Shown: positions 43,115-57,395 of the stretch, one piece after another
Position numbering within the stretch: the first letter of the stretch is position 1
How the letters are laid out: the number at the start of each line of letters is the position of its first letter
Origin: Icerya purchasi
Taxonomy: Eukaryota > Arthropoda > Insecta > Hemiptera > Monophlebidae
NCBI GenBank assembly: GCA_039619475.1
Contig: CM077115.1
Span: 34,113,083-34,177,082 of the forward strand
Direction: 5' to 3'
DNA length: 64,000 bases
Notes under the pieces: model-generated
What the model was told of the DNA's origin: nothing
The model's input: the letters and a program-made list of their open reading frames with translations, nothing else
Databases searched by the model: none
Made by a program: the position numbers and the translations under genes

Positions 43115-46100
43115 ATTTATGGTAAAAATTTATTTACTTCTTTCGCTGCGAGAAGTATTGTGTACGTGTGCATCTAACTAGACTTTGTCTGTATGAAGTT
43201 AAGCCCAGTGTGGTATACTAGACAAAATTTGTGATCGATTCAGACCTCACGGCGGAGCCTTCCAAGTACAAAACTCGCCGAAATATTTGCGTTTGAAGTT
43301 GAAATTTGAAAAAACAGACTTTTGAGAAAATCGAGTTTAAAGTTTCACATAGCGACCAGGCGATAGGCGAGGCGCATTCAGGTTTTTAGCCATAGAACAC
43401 GAACGCGAGATCGGACCACACTGCGGTTTACGGCATTGGAAAAAGCAGCGCTCACTCTATCAGAGACGTTAAAAATCTCAAAATCAACATTTCTGACCTA
43501 ACATCGGAGGAAAAATCGCTGTTTCTCCCCGTAAATATTTTCGACAAAGTGCGACCTAGTCGAATGCACTTACACACATTTGGTTTCATCTCTATTTTCG
43601 TAAATTTTCATTTGATGCAATTTTTTTTTATTTTTAAGATAAACCTTTATTTAGCATTGGTGGCATACAGGATGTCCGTAGCCTGTAATAAGACGCTACA
43701 GTTGTAGTTTCGTCGGCATATAATTTATATTTATATAACTTTAAGCTTATCGCATTTATACGGATGAACGCCACTGCTTGAAACTAGTTTTAACAACAGG
43801 TATGCTGACATAGTCGTCGTACAGTTGATTTGCCCACGTTATTGTTTCCGTTTGTGTTTTCAGTTTGTATCTGAAGTTAATTCGCATTTTTCATTTCGTC
43901 GAGTGCAACACATTTTCTTGTCATTATAGATATTGAATCGTTTATCGTATTTTCTAGAAATATTTTGCGCTAATTTTAATACTGAAAATTACACATTTTT
44001 GTTAAACACTAAAATGAAGGATAAATACTCACCAAGATTGGAGATATAGCGCAATGATAGTTTATCGCCCCCTGATAAATGGGCGAGAGGTGCACTGAAA
44101 CGGCAGATGATCCGATGGCGTATCTCCTACTGAAATATCTTCTGTCTGTTAGTATCCAAAAGATGAGTGCCTCTAACAAAATTCAACGCAGAACAAGAAA
44201 GAGAAGAGAAGATATCACGCGTCAGTGGATCGATATCCCCCCCCTTAGAGAACATATAATATGTGTCATTTAATGTAGTGTACCTTATTGTCATTTGCCT
44301 CATATCCACTGGTATAAGGAGGCAATATCGTTTTTATTTTTTATTTTATTTTTTTCCCTATAAGCCAGTATTGAGAAATGCCAATTATGGACATATTTGG
44401 CCGGTGTTGCAAAAAAGAAAAAAAAAGAAAAAAAGTGAACCTATTACATTAGTAAATATGTAAACTCGAAAATAGATTTTTATTGGCCGAATATAATTTT
44501 TTCTGTTAAAACATTTTGTTAATTCTCGGTCACATATACACACACACTCGTGTTATGTGGAAATGTGCTGAAATTTTCAGAAAAAAACAAAATTATTCCG
44601 ATGAAATTACACACCACGCGTCTCGAGCTGTTGATTTTGCAAGTTTTTAAAAAGCAACTTTACTTCGCAACTAATCAGTTTACGGGAGAAGTTTCCATCG
44701 AGAAGAATAAACAGACTTCAGTGTTTGCAAACTGTGAATTCCGCTTAGACCAAATCATCGGCAAATATTGAAAATAGAGTTTTTAACTGGATTTAAATTT
44801 CTCCGGAATTATTCTATCGAATGGGGGAAGAAGTTGTAGTACCGCCTTTACTCATTTTCATGTGAACAAGAACAGGATAGGATTCTTTCCGGTAGCGTAA
44901 AAGGTCTAGTCAAAAGTAGGTCGATGGCGTAAACACGCTCGACCTATTGTCATCGAGCATATATCTAAGGATGAAGATAATTTAAATTTAGCGGCTAGAA
45001 AAATGTTGGATTTGATATCTCCTATTCGCCATTATAAATTTGAAACTATTTTTTTTTTTTTCACTTTTTTATCGGGCTTGTCAATTCTACAGTTGCAGCA
45101 ACTGTCTTAAATTCAAAAGAGATGATTATTCCTTTGCAAGCAATACGGAAAAAGAAAGAAAAAAGAAGACTTGGCAATCAAAAAAAAACCATCGAAAATC
45201 CGATAAAATAGAAAAGGAACTTTAAAAATGAAGAAAAAAATAAACACGTTAAAGCTACAATCTCATTTTCTTCGAAACGTGGTGGCGAGCAAATTGAATA
45301 GGCCGACAAAGAAGAATTAAAATTTTATAATGGAAATGAATGCGTCGGATGCGGAGAAATATGAATATTTTTTTCATATTATTTTACTTCGTATTCATAT
45401 TCTTTTTTTACATCGGTTCATCCAACCCTTAATATTTTCTCGATGAGATAAAATATATATAAAATATTCTTTTTTTTTCTTTTTTTTTTTTTTTTTGTTC
45501 TTCTACTTCTTCTTTAAGAGGCTACACAAAATTCACATAAATTCGTTTTTATTAATGTTTACAGGTTTTCTGAATATATTAACAATATTTTATCGACATA
45601 AATGGAGAAACACATCCATATTATAGCTGAAACAAAATTCCAATTTGCCTTACTTGAAAGAAAACACTTCTGAAGTTCAACGATCCTTGAAGTCGCAGTA
45701 AAATTTATCCCAAAAAAAATTAATTATACTAAACTTAAATCATTCAATATTTCTATCAGCGCTAAAGTACTACTAGTTGTACTTGAAAATAATTTTCCAA
45801 AAACAGGGTTAAACAAAGCATCCATTTAGAAAAAAACACTTTTATAACTGGTTAAAATTTATCAGAAGTAAACGAAGCATGGAAAGAAAAGGCAAAATTA
45901 AATTTATTCCGAAGCACACTTTTGGGAAATGCACACAAGCGCTTTGGCAAAGGACGAAACTCGCTTCGATTAAATTGCCTAGTAGCGGCAGTGTAATTTT
46001 GCTGTCTCAACTATGGAGAAAACTGAATTTTTAGAAGGCCATTTGCCTGAAATATTTCAGCAAAGTGAGCGTATGTCAAATTCGGTCTACAAAGAATGAA

Positions 46101-46970
46101 ATAAGTACCCGGCTGAATTTATTGAATGATTATCAGTAATGACAAATTTGAATTGGATCGAATTAATAACGAACTATTAGCAATCTTGTAACTAAGAAAC
46201 TACAAAGCAATTGTCGCATTAATACTTCTCACCGAGTTACTATTCAATTTCTTGGAAAATTTCGATTACTATTCTACTACTGTTGCCAGACAATTTGATT
46301 TTAGTTCGTAACGTGGGGCCCGTAATTCCCTTGCGCGGTTTAAATAAAATTTTTGAAAAATTTATTTGCGTCAGCTAAATATTTTATCGCATTAATGGTC
46401 AATTAATATTTTGTCTTCTAAATTTTTATGTGTAGAATCGAAATTAGTTAAGTTCTTTTATAGTAAAAAATAAAAGCGTTTTTTTTTTAAATATATTTCA
46501 CTCGATAATAAATTATAATTTCTTTTTATTTGCACAAAATACATCACCTGCCGAACTATTGTTGTCGATTGTGGCAAAAAAGACATTCTTTTCTTTCGTT
46601 TTCTTTTTTTTTTTTTTTATTGCCTTTAACTTTTGCGTTAAATTACTTGTTCCATAAAAATAGATCTGTTTTTACGTTAACTAATAAATATATTTAATTA
46701 CCGGTATACGTGGGCTTAATAAAAGAGAACAAACTTAGCTGGGCGTAACATTTTTCGTCAACAACTCAGTAAACCTTTTTAAGAGGCTTGAATTCCGTAA
46801 GCCCCGCAAATGATTCTAACGTAAATGCTAAATTTTGTAATTGAGAACTATTAAGTGTTGCAATTAATGCTTTATATACTTCAATAAAGAATCTTTTACC
46901 AGCCTGTTTGTTAATTATAGAATATAGTAATTCTAAATCACAATTTGTTTTTGATCACATATATTGAGTT
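43115..46970. other. Non-coding stretch
   Basis: No gene recognised. Frames at 44079-44273 and 44550-44771 (+) have no family resemblance. T/A runs occur at 45050-45062, 45473-45497 and 46605-46619. Confidence 0.45.
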
Positions 46971-47100
46971 GTGTTTTTAGCTGATGATGGATGGGTTGTT
47001 ATACCGTGAAAAAGGTTTCTAAGTAAGCAATCATTTTATACTTCGAATTTGTCTGTTATATTTGTATTTGTTATAACTTACTATACTTTACATACCTCAT
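46970..47100 (+). repeat. Dispersed repeat with CTGATGA...GAAA motif
   Basis: TTTTAGCTGATGATGGATGGG and TGTTATACCGTGAAAAAGG parallel 24670-24705 (TTTTAGCTGATGATGGGTTATACCCGAAAACG). The downstream part (AAGTAAG...ATTTTA) is also similar. Probably two copies of the same retroelement end; class unknown. Confidence 0.4.
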
Positions 47101-47514
47101 TACCTACTTGCGTGATAAAAAAGTAAGTATATATTGCTCGAATTAGTAGTAATAACTATAAATAACTGAAAAATTTAATTTTTGTAATTTTTTTCTTCCT
47201 GCTGACATCTCTCATTTGTCTCGGCACCAATTTTTTGTTTTTGTTATTATACGAGCGGTCGTATAAGTTCTTGTATAATTCCACTGGCCGTGAAATTGGA
47301 AATTTTTCAACCAAGAAAACTGTAAACTTAAAAATTATATTTCAGGTAGTAGTTATTTATATGTGGTAAATCTTGTTACCTATATATTACCCTTCATTCT
47401 GAACAACATGTAATCCGGACTGAATAAACAAAATGTTGAAATCTGAGTAATTCTGGCATCTTTATTTTTTTTTGATTCAAATTTTTCTATTGTTTAATTC
47501 CTGCTTTTATTCTA

Positions 47515-47541
47515 TCTCCCTCTATCTATCTATCTAACTAT
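47515..47541. repeat. (CTAT)n microsatellite
   Basis: About six tetranucleotide units with a CTAA interruption. Confidence 0.8.
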
Positions 47542-50332
47542 CTAACACGTTTTCAACTTATGTTTTACTATCAGCTCCTCTGACTATAGTTCATAAGAAA
47601 TTTGCGTGATTAAAACCATTAGCTGAATCTTTTTTTCTGGGAATTGCAACATATAAATAGCTCTCTCTTTGAACTCTTCTTATGATGCAAATCAATTTAG
47701 AATGGATTATAAAAATATAAAGAATCATAATCCTTTTACGGGGAGGGGGTGGAGAAAACCTGACAGCTTGAAATGCAAGATTTCAGCATTCGTTTAAAAA
47801 GATCATCAACTATTTATATTATTTATACAATAATAGTACGCCGTTGCGATATCTTAGAGGCGTGAGCACATGAAACATATCCCAAAAATGGCAAAAGTGG
47901 AAACTGATTCAAGTAGTAATTGATTGGAAAAATGATTTAAAAGATTCGTCAGTGACCAAATAGTGTTTAATGCCCGGTCAAAAAAAAAAGTTAATAGTGA
48001 CATTTGGTCAATTTGAAATTTTAAGTTTAATATGCATAATTAGACTAACTAGTTGCTTTTTTGCCGTAACAAAATATAGATATATATATATGTATTTTTA
48101 AAAAAGTGATAATGAGAATGAGAATTCATATAAATGGGTTTTAGCATTGTGGATTTTATTGCTATTAAATTTGATAACTATTTAAGAGAGAAAACAAAAC
48201 AATCATTAAAATTCCCTTTAATTCTAGTAACGAATATTCATATTTATATTTATTCTTTGCTTTATTTTGTTTTTTTAACTCTTTAATAATGCTAAATGTT
48301 CAAATAACGTAAATAATAAATAAAGAACCATCTAAAAAAAAAAAAAAAAAAAAGGAAAAATTTTTGCACTCATCACCCCGTTGTACTGTTATTAAAATTT
48401 TATAGTTTCAAAGTCAATTAGTGCTTTAAAACAAATGCAGAGTAGCTTTTTTCATGCAAAAATTTACCTCGTCTTTAGAATACATTAGTCAAATAAATAC
48501 GCTTGCACGCAAGAAGAAGCCAATGATCTGGTTAGTAGTTAGTTTGATTTAAGTTTTCACTTTAAAAGGCGCCATTTGAAAAGTTTGTTATTCGGTACAG
48601 TTGATTATAGTTCGGCATTGGTTGCTCCTTCATTAAGTATTAATTTATACTTCTTTTAACTTTCCAAGTATAACCAGGAAGGGCAATGATCGTTACTTTT
48701 CCGAACTATGATGCTTTTGTACCGTCAAAAAACTTTGTACATTACGTGTATTCCACCGAGGCTTTTTTGTTGTTTATAACAACGAGATGTCGTACTGCTA
48801 CACGATTATGCCTGATTACAAGCGAAACATAATTAGTGATTTCTCGTTGCTGGTTCGACATTTTTTAAGAAAGTTCCATCTTCTTTCGTAAGAGGTGCTG
48901 CGACGTAATAACCTCCATATTTAACCTTGTCCTCCGAATAATAATATGTCTTTAAAAATATCCTTAACGACTAATGAAAAGTCCGAGTAATGTTCCCGCA
49001 TAAAGAGCTGCAGATCGCGATAGGAAAAATGAATCGCTTATTAACAATACGCGGGACATTGATGTATACAGTTGTGGTACATGAATAACAATAAGGTTTC
49101 GATATACACGGTGCTTCTTGTTGATGATTAATGCTAGAATTTATCTGGTATCAAGGAATGCGGGATAGAAATAAACTTCTAACTATTACAGCAGTACGAA
49201 ATAACGGTTTAGATATACTCTTTTTATATTACTCTGATTATTTTTGATCGGCGTTTAGTGTGTTTTTGAATGTAATTTTTTCGTTATTTCTTTAATTTTT
49301 ATATGTTTTTAAATTCGATTCTGTCAATTATATTTTCCTAAATTCTGTTTTACCAATCTCTGCTTTATTTGTTATTAACTTTGAAATAGCATTTTTGAAG
49401 ATTAGCGTCGTTACATTTTATTAGTAATAAGTTTGTTCGTTGTTGCGTCATTATAATTGCTAATAAATAAAAAGTGCAAAAAAAGAGGGGAGTTTTTCGC
49501 AGGTACGTTTCAGGTTATACACAAGAGCACAGTTCTTTATAAAAACCCGCGTAAATTACTTTCAAATATGTAGTTTACTATTAGGAAGAAGGGAACTACT
49601 CCGATGGTGAAGAATGAAAAGTTTTATATTTTACTTGGAAATCGTTAAGTTTTCTACTCTTTAATCGTATGAATAAGCGCGTACTACGAAAATAAACAAA
49701 ATATATAGACACAAGTTAATGGAAAAGTATTAAAAGGACCCGCACATATTAAGGCCGACAAATTTGTACGAGCGTTTAAGAGAAATCGACGTAGCAAACC
49801 CTTTACAAGTAAAAGTATACTCTTCGGCAAAATATTAAAATTTAAAGAAACAAGTTTCGACATGTTAGTGAACCGTTTGGTATTGTAGGTATTTTTTTTT
49901 TTGTTTTTTTTTGGAAATGTGCAAATTTTTCTCAAACTTTTAATAATAATTTATTGAATTTATTTTTTTATTCAATTATACTAATTGAATAAAAAATAAA
50001 TTCGATAAAATAACAGTAAATCACAATTTTTAAAGAACCCTCATTTATTGGGATATTAAATGACGACACCTTAAGATTTAATATACCACTGTAAGAAAGC
50101 CAATAATGATGATTATTAAGAAAAATTAAAACATTTTAATAAGAACAGATTTATCATAGCGATTTCACTTTTCATAATTTTGTATTTAAATAAAAAAAAA
50201 AAGTAACTGCTTTCAAAAATTTTTTTACTGATAACACTAAAGTTTGTGCAAATCGTTACTAAACAAAAAAAGAAAAACGGTTAATAAACAGAGGAGAAAA
50301 AGGTACTGAACTGTTTTGTCTTTGCCTATTTT

Positions 50333-50334
<2 letters not shown>

Positions 50335-50369
<35 letters not shown>
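50335..50369. repeat. (TA)n microsatellite
   Basis: About 17 TA units. Confidence 0.9.
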
Positions 50370-50372
<3 letters not shown>

Positions 50373-51534
50373 GATTATTTAGTTTTTTCGTTTCATTTTA
50401 TAGTCCCCTGATGAAGTGAAAAAATCGCGTATTTTTATTTGACTTTTCTAATATTAAAATCAGATAACCGAAACAGTGTTTTAGGCTACACAACATGTGT
50501 GTATATCAGTTTTTGTTTTTGTAATAGTAAAAAGTAAAAGTTCTATACGATCTAGGTGTTGTTGAGGTCTTTTAAACATTTCAGCGACAGGTTTAAAAGT
50601 TTAAACATTTCAGATAGACAAGCGCCGTGTTGAAACTTTTAATAAGGCGTTTAACTTCTGCTCGAAATTTATTATGACCTTTTCCGAAATTTTGTCACCT
50701 ACTGCGCGCCCAGCGTGTGCTACTGGGAAAATCTGAAAAGTCCGCTTCTAGAAATCCCCCCGACGATGGTTTGAAAGAACATGTCCGAAGAAATTCGAAG
50801 AAATGGCAGCGATTTTCAATAACTGCTGTCTCCGTCCCGCTTCATTCGAGCCATTTTCCCGTCATACACTTATAACATACGTGTGTGAGCAGAGTTAACG
50901 TGATTATAGTAGTACCGAATATATAGCGCGGTTAGCTTGACAGTTTTACTCGAGTAGAATTCGAATCGCACACTACTGCAAATTATTACTGTGCGATTTT
51001 TCAAAGTAAGATGATTAACACTTGCAACAGACACGCTCGCGCATGAACAGGACATGGCCGATTTCAAAATTATCAGTTACGAATCGAAAGCGAATGTTAT
51101 AAAATGAACCCCTGTTTATAAATGATCAATTTAAAGGCGAAGAGAATTATATTATGGTATTACGAGAGATGATACTTTATAATATTGAAATCTTCGAAAA
51201 CTATTGCGGTTATTAATTTTCTTCAGAAATTTTGCCATTGTGACTGTGACGTAACGCATAAAAATTTGAAATTTAAAAAACTATTAATAGCCTAATATTT
51301 GATTAATTATACCAAATTATATGCGGAATTTAAGTTTCGTTTCCGATTAAAGTTAAAAATGCACAACTTTGAACTAAACTTCTGTTTTTACGTAAAATTT
51401 ATGAATTTACGATAGAATCGCAGCACAATTTTTTTTTATTCTCTTCTTTATTATCGCGTCGTATGTGTAATTAGTTATTTTGACTGTTACGTTTTTCTAT
51501 GCTATTATTTTTCTTAATTTAATAGCTTCGATGT

Positions 51535-51805
51535 TAAAATTTAATTAACATCATCCGGTGTAATTCCATTTAAAGTAAAGTTTTTATGGTTGATGAAAAA
51601 CAAAAATTCTTCTACATCTATTTTTGTAAAATTAATCTTAATGCTATACCGGGTTTTATATAATTCGCAAGATAATCGATTAAAATCGTAAAAATTTAAA
51701 ATTTCACGTATAGGATGAAATTCGAACCAACCCCTCTTTATACACATTAGGTAGTAATAACGAAATAGACTAAATAACCGCTAGACAATGTAGTTGTGTC
51801 CTGAA
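51535..51805 (-). mobile_element. tRNA-derived SINE-like element (third family)
   Basis: On the minus strand a tRNA-like head has an A box (TGTCTAGCGGTTATTTAG, 51770-51790) and a B box (GGTTCGAATTTC, about 51718-51730). A body of about 180 bases follows, ending near ACACCGGATGATGTTAATTAA at 51541. A 68-codon frame runs through head and body but is read as chance. No target duplication was identified, so the edges are approximate. Confidence 0.6.
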
Positions 51806-54800
51806 ACTTGTTTAACCCCAATCAATGCATGTTTATAACATTTTACAAAGATACTAAAAAAGCCAAGCCGGTGAAATATTACAGATTCTAAAATTGTGCG
51901 TAACGATAGAAGTTTAGCTAACTTCGATCCCGACCGCCCTAGTGAGAAATATCAAAGTTGCTCTTTTCTTATCAATAACAGATATAGGTGAAATACAAAT
52001 ATGATTATCAAGACGATCGGGATTGTTCTTTATTTTTTGAGGGCAGGGAGGGGGCTTTAATTAAAGCTATACATTATGTACATAATTTTATATGATTCAT
52101 CAAATATTAACTATTAATTGTAAAATTATATTCTAGATTTTTGACCGATATATGTTTACAGTTAAAACCAGAAATCTGTAAAATTTAAAAAAAAAATTAA
52201 TAACCACAGTAGCACTTAAGTGTGTTACCAACCGACAGCTTTTCCTTTTACGCATGTTACATAAACAGTAATGATAGTATCTATACCAAAATAATCACTG
52301 AATTATTTATCAGTAGTTTTCGGTTTAAAATATTTCGATATTGTTACGAAGGATTTCTTGCCATATATGATTATTCTTTTCACTTTTAATTAATTTATAG
52401 ACGCAATCATTTTTAACTGTTAAATAACAGTTTCAGAATATTTTGTCTTTTTACTCATATCTGTTATTTGTCAGACAACTTCGATCCCGACCATCTAGGT
52501 ACCACCGTGTCGTTGTAAATTTATGTTTGTGATCTGTTTATTGAAAATGTTCAATGATAAAGGCAGGATGCACAAAGTCTGCCGAGCACAGTGGGTAAAC
52601 TATTATAAATTTTTTTCTTTTTACTACTCGTCATCCTTTTAGTAAGCAGTCTGTGCTTTCCTTTTTATCAGACCTTTCGTTCCATAATAGCATACTATTC
52701 GTCCTTATTCCTTTATCCTTCATTTCGCTTACTTCTAGTTTTCCTTTATTTCATTCTGTTTTTTCCTTTCTTGTCCTTTCATGACAAAATTTTGCCATTA
52801 CTTTTACCACATGTTTCAGGGATGGGGCGCTGAACAAAGAAAAAAAAAAAGGGTTTATCGAATTGTTTATCATTTTCTGATCGTTCTGCGCGCCTACAAT
52901 TCGGCGACAAAATGAATAATCTTCGTTAACTGATGATAAGCATAAAAAAAATTTCTCTGGCACACCTGTGACCATTATGTTAGTAATCAAACATTTACGC
53001 TACCAGGGCAGTTAATGAATCACCTGGCATCAAAGTGAGCGAGTGTGTGCTGTCTTAGACCAGGGCAGAAAATATAAATCAGCCGACCTCGGTAGCGAGA
53101 GGGATTAAAAGGAACAGATGAAAAATTTAATGATTATGAAAAAGTTAGTTGATTTCCAGAGTATCGTTAGAATTGAATCCTTCAACCAACGATGTCAGAT
53201 ACTAAATAGCGAACTTCGGAATCGTCAGGAACATGTGTCGTCACGATAGTCACATAGACTGACGCAACCTTGAAGTTAGGTACGAGAAAAAAAGTAAATT
53301 TGTCGTAGTTTTTTCAATTAGTCAATTTTTTCGTATTTCACACCTCTATTGAAAATCTAGGTTTTCACCATCGGAAAACTTACTATTCAACTATACAAAC
53401 GTAGTAGCCTTCTAGCCGTAATTACGGATACATTTTGTTTATATTTATTTCCTTTAACGATTTGTATAATTAATTTTACTGTTGCCGGCATAGCAAGATA
53501 TGTGTGTAGATTGGATTAATACTTAATTCACTAAAATAAAAAAACCAAGCCAACACTGACTTTGTAGTAGTTACAATAATAACAATAATTCTAATTTGCG
53601 CTGAAATAAATGAAATAAAATTAATTTCTCATCCGGTATAGATTTAGAGGCTGTATCGCTAAGACAAGTAAATCAAATTGTACGTTACCCATCAGGGGTT
53701 AATACTAATTAAATAATTTAAACAACTAAGAATATAGTGAATATATTGAAAAGTGACGCTAGTTCGATAAGAAAAAGGTAGACGATGGTGGATTTTTTAA
53801 GTTGATAATGCGGCTACATAATCGTCCTCTGAAAACGAAGCGAATGAAATTTCAGTTAGACGATAAATTGGCAGAGTTACCTGTCTCATCTAAAGATCGT
53901 TCTTGCCAAGTAGATTTTGCACAGTATCAGTTTCCAAACTAATGTCGGCTGGATTATGGTAATGTTTTTACGTAATTGCTGTCTTCCGCGATTTTTTGAT
54001 TTCTTTTTTTCAAAATTTGCCTAATTCTATTCCTCCTGATAGTTGACGTCATTTTAGCCGTTGAGTAATTCTATTTTTACCGGTTTTTCTTGTTTTTTTG
54101 GGTTTTTTTTTTTTGTTATATATATTATATATATATATATATATATGGTCTGAATATGTAACAGGCCGATATTATTCAGCATCGTCGCTATTTATATTTT
54201 TTACGCTTTATTCCGACTGCAGGTTATTTCATTTTCTTAATAATACTTTTTAGACTTTGCTATAAAATCATTTTTCATCTCTCTATGCTACATCGATGTG
54301 CGCGCTCCTAAAAATCATCCTCGGCTTATCCTTTTTTCCTTCTCCTATTTGCCACGGCGGAAGAGGAGCAGCATCGTCGTCGTCGAAGGAAAGATAAATT
54401 AAATTGCAACAAAAGGTTCAGAGATAATCTGCGGGAGAAGACAAAAGTGAAAAGACAGTCTCGGCTATGCCCCAAGAGGGGATAAAGTTGGTAGAGACTG
54501 ACTGCGCGTGTTCGTTGTGTATGTCAAACGCAAATTAACGAACAAAGAACATCGCGGAGGACCGAATGATTTATGGAGAACATTTGAAACGAAACCGAGA
54601 AAATGGTGGAAAGACGGAAGACTCTAAAAACTGAATAGCCATAAAGGGGAGCACCATTCACGCAGGTATTTTATTAAATGGTGTTTTTTTCCCCTCATTC
54701 AGTTTTAATAGTCGCGTTAAATATAATTAAAATATTGCCGATGACATTTACAAATATATTACGCGTAGTTTAAAGGGACCATTAACGAAAGTGAAATAAA

Positions 54801-55117
54801 GACAATGTCGCTTAAAACCAATCGGCGGGAGCTTCGCATTTATATATCGGCAGCTGCATTAAATCATTGACTTCGAAACATTTATTTTAGGGCATTATCA
54901 CCGGTTCTTAAATTACCCAGCTAATTTCGGTAATGGATTTCGAAGAATGAATTATTTGTACACTGCTTAAAAATATAACTCTTTGGAACGAGTTTTTTTG
55001 TTTCTTCTAAATGAACTTTACAATTTTTCTAGTAGATATAATTAGTTGAATAATCAGAAAGACTCCACATCTTTTATCTTAAAAACAGTCCTCAGTCCGA
55101 GAAATATTGCGACGTTT
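51806..55117. other. Non-coding stretch
   Basis: No gene recognised. TCGGTAGCGAGAGGG near 53088 and an inverse TGGTAGCG near 52999 hint at decayed tRNA-like heads but are too weak to annotate. A TA tract lies at 54117-54146. Confidence 0.4.
54117..54146. repeat. (TA)n microsatellite
   Basis: TA units with one ATTATA interruption. Confidence 0.85.
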
Positions 55118-55123
55118 ATCTAT

Positions 55124-55210
<87 letters not shown>

Positions 55211-55229
55211 TTTGTTTATTTATTTATTT
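55118..55229. repeat. (TTTA)n microsatellite, about 28 units
   Basis: Nearly perfect TTTA array with CTAT at the left edge and one TTTG near the right. Its reading frame (Tyr-Leu-Phe-Ile repeats) is an artefact. Confidence 0.93.
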
Positions 55230-56819
55230 TTTTTAAAGAAGAAAAAAAATTCTATATGCGCATAAAACTACCAGTTTAAAAACGAGTATGGTTACATGTT
55301 TAAGTAGCAATCAACATCCGCCAGTATTAAATTAGTTCGTTAATTTTATGGACGAATTGCAGCCAAGAAAGTCCTGTTTTAATTTAGGGTGTTACGATTT
55401 GTATAATTTTATCATCACGAACACACACACACGCCTTTGTTAAAGCTACAGCCGATCTTTTCATTTTTTATTCTTTTAGGATATTACGATTTGCTTCCTT
55501 TTTGACCATCGCAAACCTCTAAAAGAGCTTCTATTGAAGTTGTAACCTATATCACCAGATTTTATTCTGTACAACAAAATTGCGCCTTGCGAACTTCTCA
55601 TTTCTGCGCTGTGAATGATTTTATTTAATACAAAACCTCGATATTACTGTTGTATTTCTGTTTCCGGAGCACAAGCCCATAATTAAATCTCGTACTCGTA
55701 AATTTTAAGTTATGCTCTTGTATATTATACCAATTTAGATACCAAGGGACCATAATTAAGATCGTTAACCAGTGTAATTTCGGAAAATTTTTAATGTAAT
55801 TCTGTTCGTTTGTTTATTAATTTTTACCGCGCGAATTCTCGTAGATATAGGTTCTCTGTTTATCAACTTATATTCAACGGTTCAGCAAGAAACAACAAAC
55901 CTTTTTTCCGAAAACAATCTGATAAACGAGAACACTGTTTTGCTCTTGACGAAATGTGTAATAATCGTAACAGTTGATATTGTTCAGCAAATAAGTAAGA
56001 AGTATGTGGCGTCTTATGAAATCAGCAGCGAATAAATGAATATGTAACTGTAATCGAAATTTATGCATTGTACGAATGTAAAATTTGTATTGTATCAGCC
56101 AAATGATAACGTAGCATTCAGGTGGTGACAAATTAACGTGTGTAGACTTTCGATCTATAATTAAATTAATCTCCACGTATGTGTAGAGTTTAATTCAATT
56201 TCTATAATATAAAGTTGAAATAAAAACGGTTAATATCTTGGTTAAAAATTAAAATAACCTGTAAACTAAATAATGTCTTGAACAGCGTCGTCAAATTAAC
56301 GGAAGTTTTTAAAAACAAAAGACCTTTTGAATTTAAATGCAGTTTCTTAAAAACGATAATTTTAAAATATCTAAGCTCCGAGAGACATCGTTTTATTTTA
56401 TTCCGATTTCCTTTTTTTTAGGCTTGATGTTCGGTATTACATTCGTTTTTAATATGATTAGTTTCGGTATAATATGCGTGGAAGTCATCGAAAATCTCGT
56501 ATCACCTCTTAATTCGTTGAATGAATCATTTTTACAGCTGTATTCCGTAAGTGCGACTACTACGGCTTCAGTGATTTACGGAAACGTGTAATTGTAATCG
56601 TGTAATTATAAATTATATATTAACAAATTTTTGCTATAAACTGCTTTTTTGAAAGTATACATTACAAGTTACTTTAAGAAGAAAATAATTTATGTTTGTA
56701 TGTGTGTACGTATATATAGAGCTCGATATTTTGAACCTCGCCGTGGGGGCAGCTATCGAAATAATTCTTCTATAATACTTGTAGAAGAATAAATTTCAAT
56801 TAGCTACATCACTCTTTTA

Positions 56820-56820
56820 A

Positions 56821-56866
<46 letters not shown>
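56820..56866. repeat. (AAT)n microsatellite
   Basis: About 15 units. Confidence 0.9.
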
Positions 56867-56868
<2 letters not shown>

Positions 56869-57296
56869 AAACGGTTAACATAAAAGTTTCCATTACAATT
56901 TATGCCGCATATTTCAATTTTTCTTTACATCTGGTACAAAATGACGTTATCATTAATATACAAACTTAATTAACCCTGCCATGCCAATGAAAATTATTTT
57001 GTAATACCTACAGAACAGTAAATTACTGTTGTGTTCTTTTTAAAAAGGAAAAATTAATTTACACTTCGCGCAACAATTTCTGTTATAACTTCAGTTACAT
57101 ATTTCACAATGATTTTTCATATTATCTCCAGCATGAAAATAATATTATTATTAATAGAGCCAGAGCTAATAAGAAAATAGCCCGCCACGCACGTACGGTC
57201 ATGTCCGCGGACACAACCATCAGAGGTGCCGAACATAAATTATGCGAATTATTAAAACAGTGTTGAATTTTTAACGATAAGTCCAAGGGCAAGCCT

Positions 57297-57327
57297 ATAT
57301 ATACATATATACATATATATATATATA

Positions 57328-57391
<64 letters not shown>
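57297..57391. repeat. Long (TA)n tract with interruptions
   Basis: About 95 bases of alternating T and A, interrupted by occasional CA or AA. Can form cruciforms. Confidence 0.9.

Positions 57392-57395
<4 letters not shown>

Larger units (their letters stand above)
47101..51534. other. Non-coding stretch
   Basis: No gene recognised. It contains a CTAT repeat (47515-47541), an A run (48334-48352), a small inverted repeat around AATGTTCCCGCAT and ACGCGGGACATTG (48988-49062), a TA tract (50335-50369) and CTGATGAAGTGAAAAAATCG at 50408. Confidence 0.45.

Noticed and set aside
53076..53110. tRNA-like start (CCGACCTCGGTAGCGAGAGGG) of a SINE
   Set aside because: No B box at the right distance and no target duplication.
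55046..55279. Tyr-Leu-Phe-Ile repeat protein
   Set aside because: Direct translation of the TTTA array.
56337..56591. Open frame with splice-like edges and a hydrophobic peptide (FYFIPISFFLGLMFG), faintly like a bestrophin N-terminal segment
   Set aside because: The resemblance is limited to a short hydrophobic string, and the conserved residues that should follow are absent. T-rich DNA produces such peptides readily.
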